Source: Macrostomum hystrix
Lineage: Eukaryota > Platyhelminthes > Macrostomidae
Direction of reading: 5' to 3'
NCBI GenBank assembly: GCA_950097015.1
Contig: CATNEN010000026.1
Coordinates: forward strand, 434,001-498,000
DNA length: 64,000 nucleotides
Part shown: positions 1 through 11,600 of the stretch, one piece after another
Numbering within the stretch: position 1 is the stretch's first letter
Layout of the letters: every line of letters starts with the position of its first letter
The notes under the pieces: generated by a model
Database searches by the model: none
What the model was told of the DNA's origin: nothing
The model's input: the letters and a program-made list of their open reading frames with translations, nothing else
Translations under genes and position numbers: made by a program

Positions 1-1169
1 CTCCATGATTTTTTGTTCATCGAGTCCAGCATGGTACAATCTTGTGGCACAAGTGGCTCGCAGGCTGTGATTCCGCTTGTTTCCCTGGACACCCGATTCT
101 TCACAGAGACGCTTCAACATGGTCGAAACGGTATTCTTCCCAAGTGGACGCTTGTTGTACAAACATGTCTCAGTAGGATTCCGCATTGCCTGCAGGCAAA
201 AGCGACTGGTGTCTACTGGGCGTAAACTGACAAACTTCTTAAAGAGTCGAACATGGCTGCGTTCGAGCTTAGCAACGTCCGGATAGTGCAGGATTTCTTT
301 GGGAGCAACGTGCTTGTCTTTCAGCCTCCAGTGAAGGTCTTTGAGTTTCTCTCTTGGTAGATCAGACACTCTACGCCGTCCCTGTTTTCAACTCGAAATT
401 GGTCGATAGTCAGGTTACAATGTTCTTCGCGACCCCGAAGCGCGAAGTGCAGGCCATTAAGATAGAAGAGGGTGCGAGTCAGTTGGTCAGGGTTCTTGTC
501 ACCAAGTTGCTTCTCCCAAAGTTGCGCTTCTTCTTCGAAAGAAATCGTTTCAGCGCTCTCGCGCTTTAGGCCATTGCCCTCTTTAGTAGAAATTTTCATA
601 GCAGCATCAATCGAATCAGTGACGACTTTGAAGTCCTGACCCCGAAAGAAGTCCACGGGTGGACTTTTACTGCAAGTACTGGCCTGACGCTGTAGTCCAG
701 CAGCGATGGAGACAATTGATCCAGGGGGATAGCGTTCTCCATTTTGTTTCCGAACCTCGTGGAAAAATCGCGGTAGCAAGTCCCGTAGCTGGTCGTGACT
801 CAGTTCGCCAACCGTGTCTGGAAGTCGGGGGAATCTGGTAGCCATCCAGGCGGTGAACACTTTACTCGCCCACTTGTCTCTATCTAATGTCTTTGATGAC
901 TTCATACTGTGGTTAAGAGCCATGGCATCTTCAAAAGTTATTGCTGATCCGAAGCGATTCGATTGAGACGTTCCGGACTCCTCCGACGTAGCTGTTGTCA
1001 TGTAGCTGCCAGTAGTTACGACGGCTGAGATATCATGATGTTTACGAAGGTCTCCACCGTCAGATAAAACAGCATCGATGTCAGATTGACGCAGTCGATT
1101 CGGATCGAAATCACTAACAAAGTCTTCTCTATAGTCTACAAGTGGATTTATTCTATATGACTCTTCCAT
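1..1169 (-). pseudogene. Crypton-type tyrosine recombinase (DUF3504, KIAA1958/ZMYM-like), frameshifted, truncated by window edge
   Basis: An ORF starts at 1169 and runs 282 codons to a stop at 321. Its C-terminal part has the DUF3504 signature FALRGREEHCNL, whose Arg matches the first catalytic Arg of tyrosine recombinases. The family sequence then continues in another frame from about 320 to 1, starting LKDKHVAPKEI and carrying HSLRAT (the HxxR box) near position 45. The break at 321-324 looks like a single missing base, since a Gly-Gly-Leu-Lys-Asp junction would be normal for the family and there is no room for an intron. The catalytic Tyr would lie beyond the window. In the family this domain occurs in Crypton DNA transposons and in host genes derived from them (KIAA1958, QRICH1, ZMYM2-4). 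The copy is therefore probably a dead element or a decayed domesticated copy; a sequencing indel could also explain the break. No flanking terminal repeats were seen. Confidence 0.7.
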
Positions 1170-1462
1170 CGCAGAGCAGATGTAAAGATAAGACTCGTTC
1201 GCTTAATTTGTGGCTCAGCTCAATTCGCCTTCAGCTGGCTTATACTGGTCAACTTTAGCTCGGGCCATAGACAAATAAGCTGCTACGTCGAGCACCGAAA
1301 GTGAATTTCTTAGTTATCTCAGCTCGCTAGCTCATAGACTGGTCAACTGAATTTGGCCATAGACATAAACTGCAACCAGCCGTCTAATTTTTTCGGGCAC
1401 TATTTAGCTAATGCCCGGAATATCTATAAGGCTCACAACATGCTCTATATGAGATAAAGCAC

Positions 1463-1622
1463 GACTTGGGGGTAGAACAGCGGCAGGCTTGAGGATAGAA
1501 CAGGGGCAGACTTGGGGGTAGAACAGAGGCAGACTTGGGGGTAGAACAGGGGCAGACTTGGGGGTAGAACAGGGGCAGGCTAGAGGGTAGAACAGACGTG
1601 AGGGTAGAACAAGGGCAGGCAT
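1463..1622. repeat. Minisatellite, about 23-bp unit
   Basis: About seven imperfect copies of a unit containing gacttgggggtagaacag, between the recombinase relic and the PSMG3-like gene. The short proline-rich reading frames on the minus strand are by-products of the repeat. Confidence 0.9.
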
Positions 1623-1649
1623 TAAGAGAAGATGCACTAAGAAGCGGGC

Positions 1650-2003
1650 CTAGGTCTGCGGCCAAGTGCGATATTGGGCCACCAGTTCGCAGAGCAGCTG
1701 CACCCTGTCCCGACTCTCGTCGGCCAAGCATATGCTGACAACAGCCGACGGCTTGTCGGCTGCCGCCCGACGAAGACTGGCTCGCAGAAGCCGCGCCACC
1801 TGCGCCGTGGCGGGCGATTTCGGGGCGCCGAATCTCGCCTCAGTGGAGCCGGAGTCGACTGCGTAGAAGCAGCCGAGTTTGCCGGTGTCTGAGACTGACA
1901 GAAGCAGACAGTCGGCGAATTCAAGGACGCACAGGTGAACGGGCTGCCTGTTGGAGACGATGTCACCCGCGAACTGCTGCTCCATTGTGTACACCTTTGG
2001 CAT
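1650..2003 (-). CDS. PSMG3: Proteasome assembly chaperone 3-like protein
   Basis: A single-exon ORF of 117 aa, close to the roughly 120 aa of animal PSMG3. The family pattern is recognisable along its length: an N-terminal strand region (QPVHLCVLEFADCLLLSV), a TGKLGCF segment matching the QFGKMGT region, a middle FGAPK segment and a C-terminal helix with LLCELVAQYRTW that parallels the REVIRVCQVW end. PSMG3 pairs with PSMG4 and helps order alpha subunits during assembly of the 20S proteasome in the cytosol. Two starts are possible: Met1 at 2003, or Met7 at 1985. A TATA-like stretch (TATAAAATA, 2019-2011) sits only a few bases before Met1, so if it is a real TATA box the mRNA would begin near Met7. 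Stop is TAG at 1650. The assignment rests on a short, fast-evolving protein. Confidence 0.65.
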   Translation of the reverse strand: MPKVYTMEQQFAGDIVSNRQPVHLCVLEFADCLLLSVSDTGKLGCFYAVDSGSTEARFGAPKSPATAQVARLLRASLRRAAADKPSAVVSICLADESRDRVQLLCELVAQYRTWPQT

Positions 2004-2111
2004 TGTTGGTTATTTTATAGGAATCCAAGTAGCTAAAATATAGAAGAAAGAAGATAGACGAAGATAGTCAGATAGAAGAAAATGTTCAATATTTAGCATT
2101 TACACCAATCT

Positions 2112-3170
2112 CAATGATCCAGTCAGACATTACCCAATCCGGTCAGATATTACCCCAATCCAGTCAGACATCACCCCAATCCAGTTAGACCTTACCCCAA
2201 TCCAGTCAGATATTACCCCAATCCAGTCAGACATTACCCCAATCCAGTCAGATATTACCCCAATCCGGTCAGACATTACCACAATCCAGTCAGATATTAC
2301 CCCAATCCAGTCAGATATTACCCCAATCCAGTCAGATATTACCCCAATCCAGTCAGATATTACCACAATCCAGTCAGACATTACCACAATCCAGTTAGAC
2401 CTTACCCCAATCCAGTCAGACATTACCCCAATCCAGTCAGATATTACCCCAATCCAGTTAGACCTTACCCCAATCCAGTCAGACATTACCCCAATCCAGT
2501 CAGACATTACCCCAATCCAGTCAGATATTACCCCAATCCAGTCAGATATTACCACAATCCAGTCAGATATTACCCCAATCCAGTCAGATATTACCCCAAT
2601 CCAGTCAGATATTACCCCAATCCAGTCAGACATTACCCCAATCCAGTCAGACATTACCCCAATCCAGTCAGATATTACCACAATCCAGTCAGATATTACC
2701 CCAATCCAGTCAGATATTACCCCAATCCAGTCAGATATTACCCCAATCCAGTCAGACATTATCCCAATCCAGTCAGACATTACCCCAATCCAGTCAGACA
2801 TTACCCCAATCCCAATGATCCAGTCAGACATTACCCCAATCCCAATGATCCGGTCAGACATTACCCCAATCCCAATGATCCGGTCAGACATTACCCCAAT
2901 CCCAATGATCCAGTCAGACATTACCCCAATCCCAATGATCCGGTCAGACATTACCCCAATCCCAATGATCCAGTCAGACATTACCCCAATCCCAATGATC
3001 CGGTCAGACATTACCCCAATCCCAATGATCCAGTCAGACATTACCCCAATCCCAATGATCCAGTCAGACATTACCCCAATCCCAATGATCCGGTCAGACA
3101 TTACCCCAATCCCAATGATCCGGTCAGACATTACCCCAATCCCAATGATCCGGTCAGACATTACCCCAAG
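2112..3170. repeat. Two-phase minisatellite, 21-bp then 30-bp units
   Basis: Positions 2112-2810 hold a 21-bp unit ccagtcagatattaccccaat with point variants. From about 2810 to 3170 the unit becomes exactly 30 bp through an added 9 bp (cccaatgat type). The 30-bp part is far more uniform, differing mainly at cag/cgg. Long frames on both strands (343 codons on minus) come from the repeat. Confidence 0.95.
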
Positions 3171-3965
3171 GTCGAATCCCCAATGGTAAAATAAAAGTAA
3201 TGTAAAAAATAGTTTAGTCTCAATAAGTGAAGTGACAAAAGGAAAACATTATCAGATGACATAATTGTGAAATGCTAAACTGTACAAGCCAAATCATATT
3301 TGAGACAATTGCTTTTTTATTTCAGCGAAAAAAAAATTGAGTTGAGCAAGATTTTCAAATAGCATTTATTTAAAGCCTATAAAAAGATAGCATATACGTT
3401 ATAAAAATGCAAATAATTATCAGCACCACCATGATTATGTGAAGGTAGAGTTAAAAAACACGAGTTAATAAAAAACTCGATGAAAATCTTTTAATTGTCA
3501 CAAAAAAGTTTTAAGTGAATATCTTTCAAGGGACGCAAGCGGTTGCTAAGTCCTGTTTCAGTTCATTTAAGAGTTTGTGCTGGAGCGTCAAATGCTGCTG
3601 CTTTTTTCCAGGGCTTTAAATCGTGTTGCTAAGGACGCGATATTAGTTAGCAGCAACTTTAATATTGTTACTAAGGACGCAGAATTTATAGTCAAGGCTA
3701 ATATATCCGGTTGCCTCGGTGGCTATCATTTTTACTAGAGCTTAAAAATTCGGTTTAACGCTAAAATTGTTGCTAAGGACGCGAAGTTTTTCTTTTGGGC
3801 TTAAAATCCTGTTGCTAGGGACCCAAGTATTTTTTCTGAAGCTGAAAATCTTACTGCAATGGGCTAGATAATTTTTGTTAGAGCTCTTAGCATCGTAAAA
3901 CCATCCGTAGGTCAATAAAAATGCGAGTCCAGATCCCCGAGTCTCGTTGCCAAGGCAACCCACAC
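3171..3965. other. AT-rich spacer with a dispersed short motif
   Basis: No gene seen. The right half (3530-3960) carries scattered, non-tandem copies of a motif like gttgctaaggacgcg. It lies 3' of the CDC7 stop codon on the minus strand, so part of it may be CDC7 3' UTR; a minus-strand AATAAA occurs near 3370. Confidence 0.5.
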
Positions 3966-6900
3966 CTAGGGCTGGGCTAGAAACGGATGCTTCAAAGCCT
4001 CCTCGGCTGTCATCCGTTTGGCCGGATCTGCCTGCAGCAGGCCGCTGAGCAGGTCGAACGCGGACTCCGGCCCGACATCCGGGTCGCAGTTCAGATCGGA
4101 GCGCCGACTTCGCCGACAAATTTCGGCTAGGCGAGCCCGGCGACAGGGAAACTCCGAGTCGGGCAGCGAGTCATCTACAACGGGCAGTACGCTGAGCTCT
4201 CTAGACACAGCGGCGGCTGAGGCCTTCATCGACTGTATGCCGAACAGGCAGCAGAGCAGGTACAGGCACTCGGAGTCGGAGCGGCAGGACAGGAACGGCT
4301 GCCGGCCTGAGAGGAAAGCGGCCAAGATGCAGCCGGCGGCCCAGGTGTCCACCTGGCAGTCTTGGAGATCGGCCTGGCGAGTGAGATTGGGGAATCGGGA
4401 TTTTTGGGATTTGAACTATGGATTAGGAGATTTTTGGTATTAGAGAAACTAGACGCGAGGGACAAGGAAATGATGAGAACTAGACTGGACCTAGGCGATT
4501 GGGGATATTAGGGAGCTTGACCCAGGGAAAAGGGATATTAGGGAAGCTAGACCCAGGGGGATTGGGAATATAAGGGGAGCTAGACCCAGGGAATGGGAAC
4601 ATTAGGGGAACTAGACCCAGGGAATGGGAAACATTAGGGGAGCTAGACCCAGGGAATGGGAAACATTAGGGGAGCTAGACCCAGGTAATGGGGAATATTA
4701 GGGGAACTAGACCCAGGGGATGGGGAATATTAGGGGAACTAGACCCAGGGAATGGGAAACATTAGGGGAGCTAGACCCAGGGAATGGGAAACATTAGGGG
4801 AGCTAGACCCAGGGAATGGGAAACATTAGGGGAACTAGACCCAAGGAATGGGAAACATTAGGGGAACTAGACCCAGGGAATGGGAAACATTAGGGGAGCT
4901 AGACCCAGGGAATGGGAAACATTAGGGCAGCTAGACCCAGGGAATGGGAAACATTAGGGGAGCTAGACCCAGGGAATGGGAAATATTTGGGGAGCTAGAC
5001 CCCTGCGGATGGGGGACAAAGGATTAGGGAGAATAGATTCAGAGGATTAAGGAAATTAGCAGGGGACATGCCACTGTAAGCATTGGGCACCAAAGAGAAA
5101 TAAGACTGAGGATTACTGACAGTTGAAAACTAAAGACTAAAAATGGAAGACAAATCAATGCAGCCACCTGCAGCAGAACTTCGGGCGGTCGGTAGCCGTT
5201 CGTGCCGCCGCGTGGCGCCCTGATTGGCCGCCGTTTCACGCAGGCTCCGCAGACCAGACCCGGCGAGCATCGGCAGGCGGCCGCCGACGCCGATGTTGAC
5301 AATCTCGACGCCGAGAAGACAATTGAGCCGGCATTTCTGTGACCGGCGACACCGACAGCGGGTCTGCCTAGCGGCGACTGCACAGGGTGGGCCAGGCCGA
5401 AGTCGGCAAGTGCGAATCGCCCAGTTGCCGGGTTGTACAATGCATTGTTCGGCTTGACGTCTCTGTGCACTATTTTTAGAGAGTGCACGTGGCGCAGAGC
5501 GTCCAGGAGGCACCGCATGTAGTGCCGCACCTGCGACAGAGCGGACGGTAGGGAATAATGTCGGTAAGGGACTGCCTGTGAATGAAGGGACTGTCTGTGA
5601 ATGAAGGGACTGTCTGTGATTGAAGGGACTGTCTGTGAATGAAGGGACTGTCTGTGAATGAAGGGACTGTCTGTGAATGAAGGGACTGTCTGTGAATGAA
5701 GGGACTGTCTGTGATTGAAGGGACTGTCTGTGAATGAAGGGACTGTCTGTGAATGAAGGGACTGTCTGTGATTGAAAGGACTGTCTGTGAATGAAGGGAC
5801 TGTCTGTGAATGAAGGGACTGTCTGTGAATGAAGGGACTGTCTGTGAATGAAGGGACTGTCTGTGAATGAAGGGACTGTCTGTGAATGAAGGGACTGTCT
5901 GTGAATGAAGGGACTGTCTGTGAATGAAGGGACTGTCTGTGAATGAAGGGACTGTCTGTGATTGAAAGGACTGTCTGTGAATGAAGGGACTGTCTGTGAA
6001 TGAAGGGACTGTCTGTGAATGAAGGGACTGTCTGTGAATGAAGGGACTGTCTGTGAATGAAGGGACTGTCTGTGAATGAAGGGACTGTCTGTGAATGAAG
6101 GGACTGTCTGTGAATGAAGGGACTGTCTGTGAATGAAGGGACTGTCTGTGAATGAAGGGACTGTCTGTGAATGAAGGGACTGTCTGTGATTGAAAGGACT
6201 GTCTGTGAATGAAGGGACTGTCTGTGAATGAAGGGACTGTCTGTGAATGAAGGGACTGTCTGTGAATGAAGGGACTGTCTGTGAATGAAGGGACTGTCTG
6301 TGATTGAAAGGACTGTCTGTGAATGAAGGGACTGTCTGTGAATGAAGGGACTGTCTGTGAATGAAGGGACTGTCTGTGAATGAAGGGACTGTCTGTGAAT
6401 GAAGGGACTGTCTGTGAATGAAGGGACTGTCTGTGAATGAAGGGACTGTCTGTGAATGAAGGGACTGTCTGTGAATGAAGGGACTGTCTGTGAATGAAGG
6501 GACTGTCTGTGAATGAAGGGACTGTCTGTGAATGAAGGGACTGTCTGTGAATGAAGGGACTGTCTGTGAATGAAGGGACTGTCTGTGAAAGTCAGGAATA
6601 CCTGGCTAGGCTTTAGCTGTCTATAGAACTCCACAAAGGGCCTGTGCTCAACGTAGTCCATGACAATGAGCACGGTGTCGGCTTCGCGCACAGCGGTCAC
6701 TAGGCTGATGACATTGGGCTGGCCCTTGAGCGCCTGGAGCAGGAGGATCTCAGTGCCGGTGCGCTGCAAATCGCAGCAGTGACTAATCACTTTGATAGCC
6801 AAGCAGCTGCGATTTTCGCCGCTGTTGCCGGACCCGGCGTCGGCCCGCGGACGCGCCCGAAACACAGCCGAGAAGGCGCCTTCGCCGCACTTTTCTAACA

Positions 6901-7030
6901 ATTCGAATCGATTTCGAATCGCGCTTAAACGGCGAGCAAATTTTAAAGTTTTAAACATTGGCGGGCCCGTAGAGACTAAGTTCTGATTCGCAACTGGCGT
7001 CTCATGCGGCGGAGTGCGCGGCCGTTTCAT
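3966..7030 (-). CDS. CDC7: CDC7 (DDK) serine/threonine kinase, three exons
   Basis: Exons on the minus strand: 7030-6602 (143 codons), 5530-5168 (121), 4373-3966 (135 plus stop). Both introns are GT-AG and phase 0 (CAG|GTATTC..TCGCAG|GTG; CAG|GTGGCT..CGCCAG|GCC), giving 399 aa. Visible kinase features: glycine loop GEGAFSAVF (49-57), AIK lysine (80), HRDVKPNN (165-172), DFGLA (186-190), activation segment ending GTNGYRPPEVL, DTWAAGCILAAFLSGRQPF and a C-terminal AEEALKHPFL. CDC7 identity rests on the ALYNPATGRFALADFGLAH context and the CxC..CxxC cluster (229, 231, 237, 240) before the APE region, as in the zinc-binding kinase insert of CDC7. CDC7 with its DBF4 partner phosphorylates MCM helicase to fire replication origins in the nucleus. 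The protein is shorter than human CDC7 (574 aa) because the kinase inserts are small. The large apparent ORF at 7126-5039 is the intron read through. Confidence 0.9.
4505..5005. repeat. Minisatellite in CDC7 intron 2, 32-bp unit
   Basis: About 15 copies of a 32-bp unit containing gggaatgggaaacattaggg, inside the intron 4374-5167. The sense (minus) strand of the array is pyrimidine-rich. Confidence 0.95.
5572..6590. repeat. Minisatellite in CDC7 intron 1, 19-bp unit
   Basis: About 53 near-identical copies of tgaagggactgtctgtgaa fill almost all of the intron 5531-6601. Variants are gaat/gatt and aggg/aagg. The minus-strand reading is free of stops in all frames, so the intron reads through in frame with both flanking exons. 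Confidence 0.97.
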
Positions 7031-7189
7031 CTTCAATTTAGTGTCGCAGAACAGACTACAGACTACTGAAAGTAGGCGTGTTTGACTTATAAAATAGTTT
7101 TTAAATATGATCACTGGCGTATACACAATGACTACGTTGACAAAATAGACATTTAAATATTTTTATTTTCTAAGCCATTACCCCACCAT

Positions 7190-7940
7190 GAGTTCATCAT
7201 TATCCATTACCTTACAATGAGTCCATCATTATCCTTTATCCTACTATGAGTCCATCATTATCCATTACCCCACTATGAGTCCATGATTATCCATTACACC
7301 ATCATGACTGCATCATAATCCATCACCCCTCCGTGAGCCCATTATTATCCATTACATTACAATAAATCCATCATCATCCATTACCCCACAATGAGTCCAT
7401 CATTATCCATTACCCCACTATGAGTCCATGATTATCCATTACACCATCATGACTGCATCATAATCCATCACCCCTCCGTGAGCCCATTATTATCCATTAC
7501 ATTACAATAAATCCATCATCATCCATTACCCCACAATGAGTCCATCATTATCCATTACCTTACAACGAGCCCATCATTATCCATTACCTTACAATAAGTC
7601 CATCATTATCTATTACCCTACCATGAGTCCATCATTATCCATTACAACACCAAGAGTCCATCATTATCTATTACCCCACAATGAGTCCATCATTATCCAT
7701 TACCTTACAATAAGTCCATCATTATCCATTACCCCACCAAGAGTCCATCATTATCCATTACCCCACCAAGAGTCCATCATTATCCATTACCCCACCAAGA
7801 GTCCATCATTATCCATTACCCCACCAAGAGTCCATCATTATCCATTACCCCACCAAGAGTCCATCATTATCCATTACCCCACCAAGAGTCCATCATTATC
7901 CATTACCCCACCAAGAGTCCATCATAATTAATTACCCCAC
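7190..7940. repeat. Minisatellite, 29-bp unit with a 5-unit higher-order block
   Basis: Unit contains ccatcattatccattacccc. The left part is diverged and shows a 145-bp (5 x 29) block repeated: 7271 onward and 7416 onward share the same ordered variants. The right part (7735-7920) is seven nearly perfect units with accaagagt. Confidence 0.93.
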
Positions 7941-8148
7941 TAAGAGACCTTCATTGCAGAAAAGCAAGACAAAAAAATTGACTATGAGAACTAAATCGTT
8001 TTTAATTTAACGCATGGTAGACAGGCAAATACCACATATCAATTAGATATTTATAAGAAACTCACTAGCAAACATTAATTGAACTAAGAAATGCAGCCGC
8101 TTTCATAGAAATTCATTTTCGACACCGAACGCAACAATTAAAAGTGAA

Positions 8149-8550
8149 CAGGTTTCCGAAAAAGCGATTCACAGGTTTCGGGAGAAGTGATTGACAGGTT
8201 TTCGGAACAGCGATTGACAGGTTTCGGGTTTAGGATTTGACAGGTTTCGGGTTTAGGATTGATAGGTTTCGGGTTTAGGATTGACGGGTTTCGGGTTTAG
8301 GATTGACAGGTTTCGGGTTTATGAAGGGATTGAGGATTTAGTGCGGGTTTAGGATTGACAGGTTTCGGGTTTAGGATTGATAGGTTTCGGGTTTAGGATT
8401 GATAGGTTTCGGGTTTAGGATTGACAGGTTTCGGGTTTAGGATTGAAATGTTTCGGGTTTATGATTGACAAGTTTCGGATTTAGGATTGAAATGTTTCGG
8501 ATTTGTATTGGGACTTAGATTTCACAGGTATCAGGATAAGGATTGACATA
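8149..8550. repeat. Minisatellite, about 22-bp unit
   Basis: Diverged copies of a unit containing aggtttcgggtttaggattg, with decaying edges on both sides. It lies just downstream of the INTS5 stop codon. Confidence 0.9.
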
Positions 8551-8689
8551 TCGGAGTTTAAAATGTTGACATATTTTGTTTTTAAAGTTTTCAAAACGCG
8601 CTGGAACTGACTGGCTATAACGAACTAATTCAAAAAAACACGGTCTTGCATGGAACTAATCTCATTGTAAAGCACAAGAAGCGTACAAG

Positions 8690-11600
8690 TCAGACCGGGC
8701 CGCCGCCAAAGCCGAAGAACTCGCCAAACAGAGGCGCCAGGCGTTCAACGTGCCGATGCAGCAGCCGGTTGAGCAGAGGCGCCGCCCGCTCGGCGCTGAC
8801 TAGCCCGACTGCCGCAACTGACAGCGGGCCTTCGCGCCGGGCCCGAGCGGCGGCTTCCAGCACAGCCCGACGGAGCTCCTCCAGCAGCGGATGCAGTTCA
8901 GCTGGCGTCAGGCAGTCAACAATGGCGTCCAGACGGTCTAACGGAGGCGATAGCAGACGGTTGGCCCGCAGCAGGCTGATCAGGCGGCAAGTTTCAGCGG
9001 CGGCTCCGGCGCATGCTGACGACTGCGGCTGCTGACGCCGGGAGCACCAGTGGACCGTCAGGCCGGTGAGGAGGGCGGCCAGCAGCGGAGCGGCGTGGGC
9101 CAGTACGCAGGGCTCGCCGAGGGTGGCTGCCAATTCCAGGGCGCCCCAGAGAGCGACGGGACGGGCACGGAACTGGGAGAGAACTCGGGTGCCGGACTCG
9201 AGGCCCACCTGCGGGCGGCAGCGGGCAACTACAGTATGCCTGAATCCTCGCCATTCCTAAAGTCCAATCCTCGCCATTCAAGTAGCCCAGCCCTCGCCAT
9301 TCCCATAGTCCAATCCTCGCCATTCAAGTAGCCCACCCCTCGCCATTCCCATAGTCCAATCCTCGCCATTCAAGTAGCCCACCCCTCGCCATTCCCATAG
9401 TCCAATCCTCGCCATTCCCATAGGCCAATCATCGCTATTCTTATAGTACAATCCTCGCCATTCCCAAACCTTGTCCAGAGTGGCGGCCAGAGCCAGCAGA
9501 GATCCCTCCGGGCAAGCGGCCTGCGACAGCGCCACAGCCAGGACGCGGGCCGCCGACTGAGAGCCGCCGCTGCCACTGCATCTGGCAGCATCGCCGTCAA
9601 TGACCAGACGATGCAGCAGAGCCAGAAGGTCCTGCTCCGCCGACCATCGACGCTGGGCTGCCAGCATAGTCGATTTCGCCAGCTGTTGCGCTGCGGATGG
9701 AGGAGCCCGCCGTCTGAGCAGCTGACCGGCTACGTCTACATTTGGCGGCCGCTGCGTAATTAGGGCGACGCTGCCGCTGCCGCTTCCGCTGACGAGATTA
9801 GTGTCGGCAGCGAAGCCCGATGTCGACGACAACGGAGCAAGCATCGCCTGGACAATCTGGCGAATGGCCGCAACGCGACAGTGCGGAAATAGGCAAGCGG
9901 CGCGAAGCAGCTGCTCAATCAGCTGTTGGGCGAGGCCTGCGTCAGCTTCGCCAGACTCTAGCAGGCAACGGGTGGCCGCACGAGCCAGCGCTCCGGTGGC
10001 GGCTAAGCATTCAGCTAGGGAGGCCTTGAAGCGATAGATAATGGCAGAGACTAGTATGCAGATGGATTGAAGAGTGAAAGAATGGGTAACAAGAAAGGAA
10101 AGCAAGATAACACTGCCTCACGGATCTGTGGAAGTCCAGCCGGCTGATGAGGGCGAGCAGCTCCTGGGTGTCTGCCGGTCCCGGTCCGGCGTCTAGAAGG
10201 CGCAACAGGCGAGGCAGCCGACGCCCGACAGCCGCGGCCAGTCGGCGCCTATCCAAGCTGGCCTCTTCGACTAGGAGAGCGCGGGCGCTGCGCACCAGGC
10301 GTCGTCTGACGCGCCAATCAGACGCCATTTGTAGCCGCTGGATCAGACCGTCGGCGATGGCATCGGATGCGTCTGAAGTAGGCAATGGTTGGCGTTGATT
10401 TGATTAGTTATCTATTTACAGATGCTCACAGTGGAATCGGATTGGCTGGCTATGTTCACAATGGAATCTGATTTGCTGGCTATGTTCAAAATCGAATCTG
10501 ATTGGCTGGCTATGTACAAAATCGAATCTGATTGGTTGGCTATGTACACAATCAAATCTGTCTGATACACAAAAATTAGTCTCTCAGACTCACCCGAGTC
10601 GTGCAATTCAATCACATCTAAGGCCTGCAGCAACAGTTTAGGCCGGCCACCAACCGTGGCAAGCCGCAGCAAACGCTGCATGCAACGCGGCCGGCGACCA
10701 ACAACGGCAGCAGCGGCCAGCAGTCGGGCTGAATAGCGGCATCCGCCAGTTAAACAGTCAGCGAAACGCAACACCGTCTGGTCCTGAACTGGCGCGGGTT
10801 GCGGAGACTGCGGCAAACTGTAACCAGGCAGAGAGCGTAGAGCAACGGCGGATAGGCAAGCTAGGATGGCGGAGCATTCGCCACCGCCTGACCGTCTGGC
10901 AGCGGGCAGCAGCAATCGCAGCATGGACAGAGCGGGCGGCTCCTGGCAGCGCAGCAGCACCGAGGCGGCCAGTTGGCGTCGTTCAACAACAACGCCAGAC
11001 TTTTCGCCGGATCCGGCCAAGAGTAGGCGGACACTGTCAGCTAGGGTAACAGTCGGCGAGGCCGCGTATTCAACGGCCAGTTCAACCAGTAAGCCGGACA
11101 GTGCGGCAGAACCGGACCCGGCCAGTTGAAGTAGAAACCAACCTAGTCGACGTCGGCGATCGTCAGCTTGAATGGCTTCCTCTTTGACAGCTGGCCTGTT
11201 AGACTGCTTCGATGAGTCGACAAAGATTTGGCACAGACGACGAAGTGCCAGGCTGAGCTCTGCTCGTCTATTAATAGCCAGGTGAGACAGCAGGTCCAGC
11301 AGGCTGGGCTGCAGGCTGCCGGCTCCACCGCCACCGCTGTCAGTTGGCTGAATGGCCCTAGTCAGCAGGCGGTCCAGAACGGCCAGCGAAGCGGAGGCAG
11401 CGCCGCCTCCGCCAGCCGTTGGCGGCGAGCGCGAGGCAGCCAGCAGCCAGTCCAGCTGAGGCTGGCCGGCCAGGAGGCCGTCGGCGAATGCATCGCGACT
11501 GCCGTATCGTTCGGCGATGTCTAGAAGCTCCTGGATGCCGGGCACGCTGAGCCACTGGCGGGTGCGATCCTCCATTGCCGGGCGATCTGCTTTAATTATG

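Larger units (their letters stand above)
7031..8689. other. Intergenic region between CDC7 and INTS5, two minisatellites
   Basis: No gene seen. It holds the 29-bp array at 7190-7940 and the 22-bp array at 8149-8550 listed separately. The remainder is AT-rich unique sequence. The CDC7 promoter should lie just right of 7030; no clear core element was identified. Confidence 0.5.

Noticed and set aside
5039-7126. Single 695-codon ORF covering CDC7 with a repetitive insert
   Set aside because: Splice consensus on both sides removes the repeat and restores the exact kinase sequence across the junction; the ORF is intron read-through.
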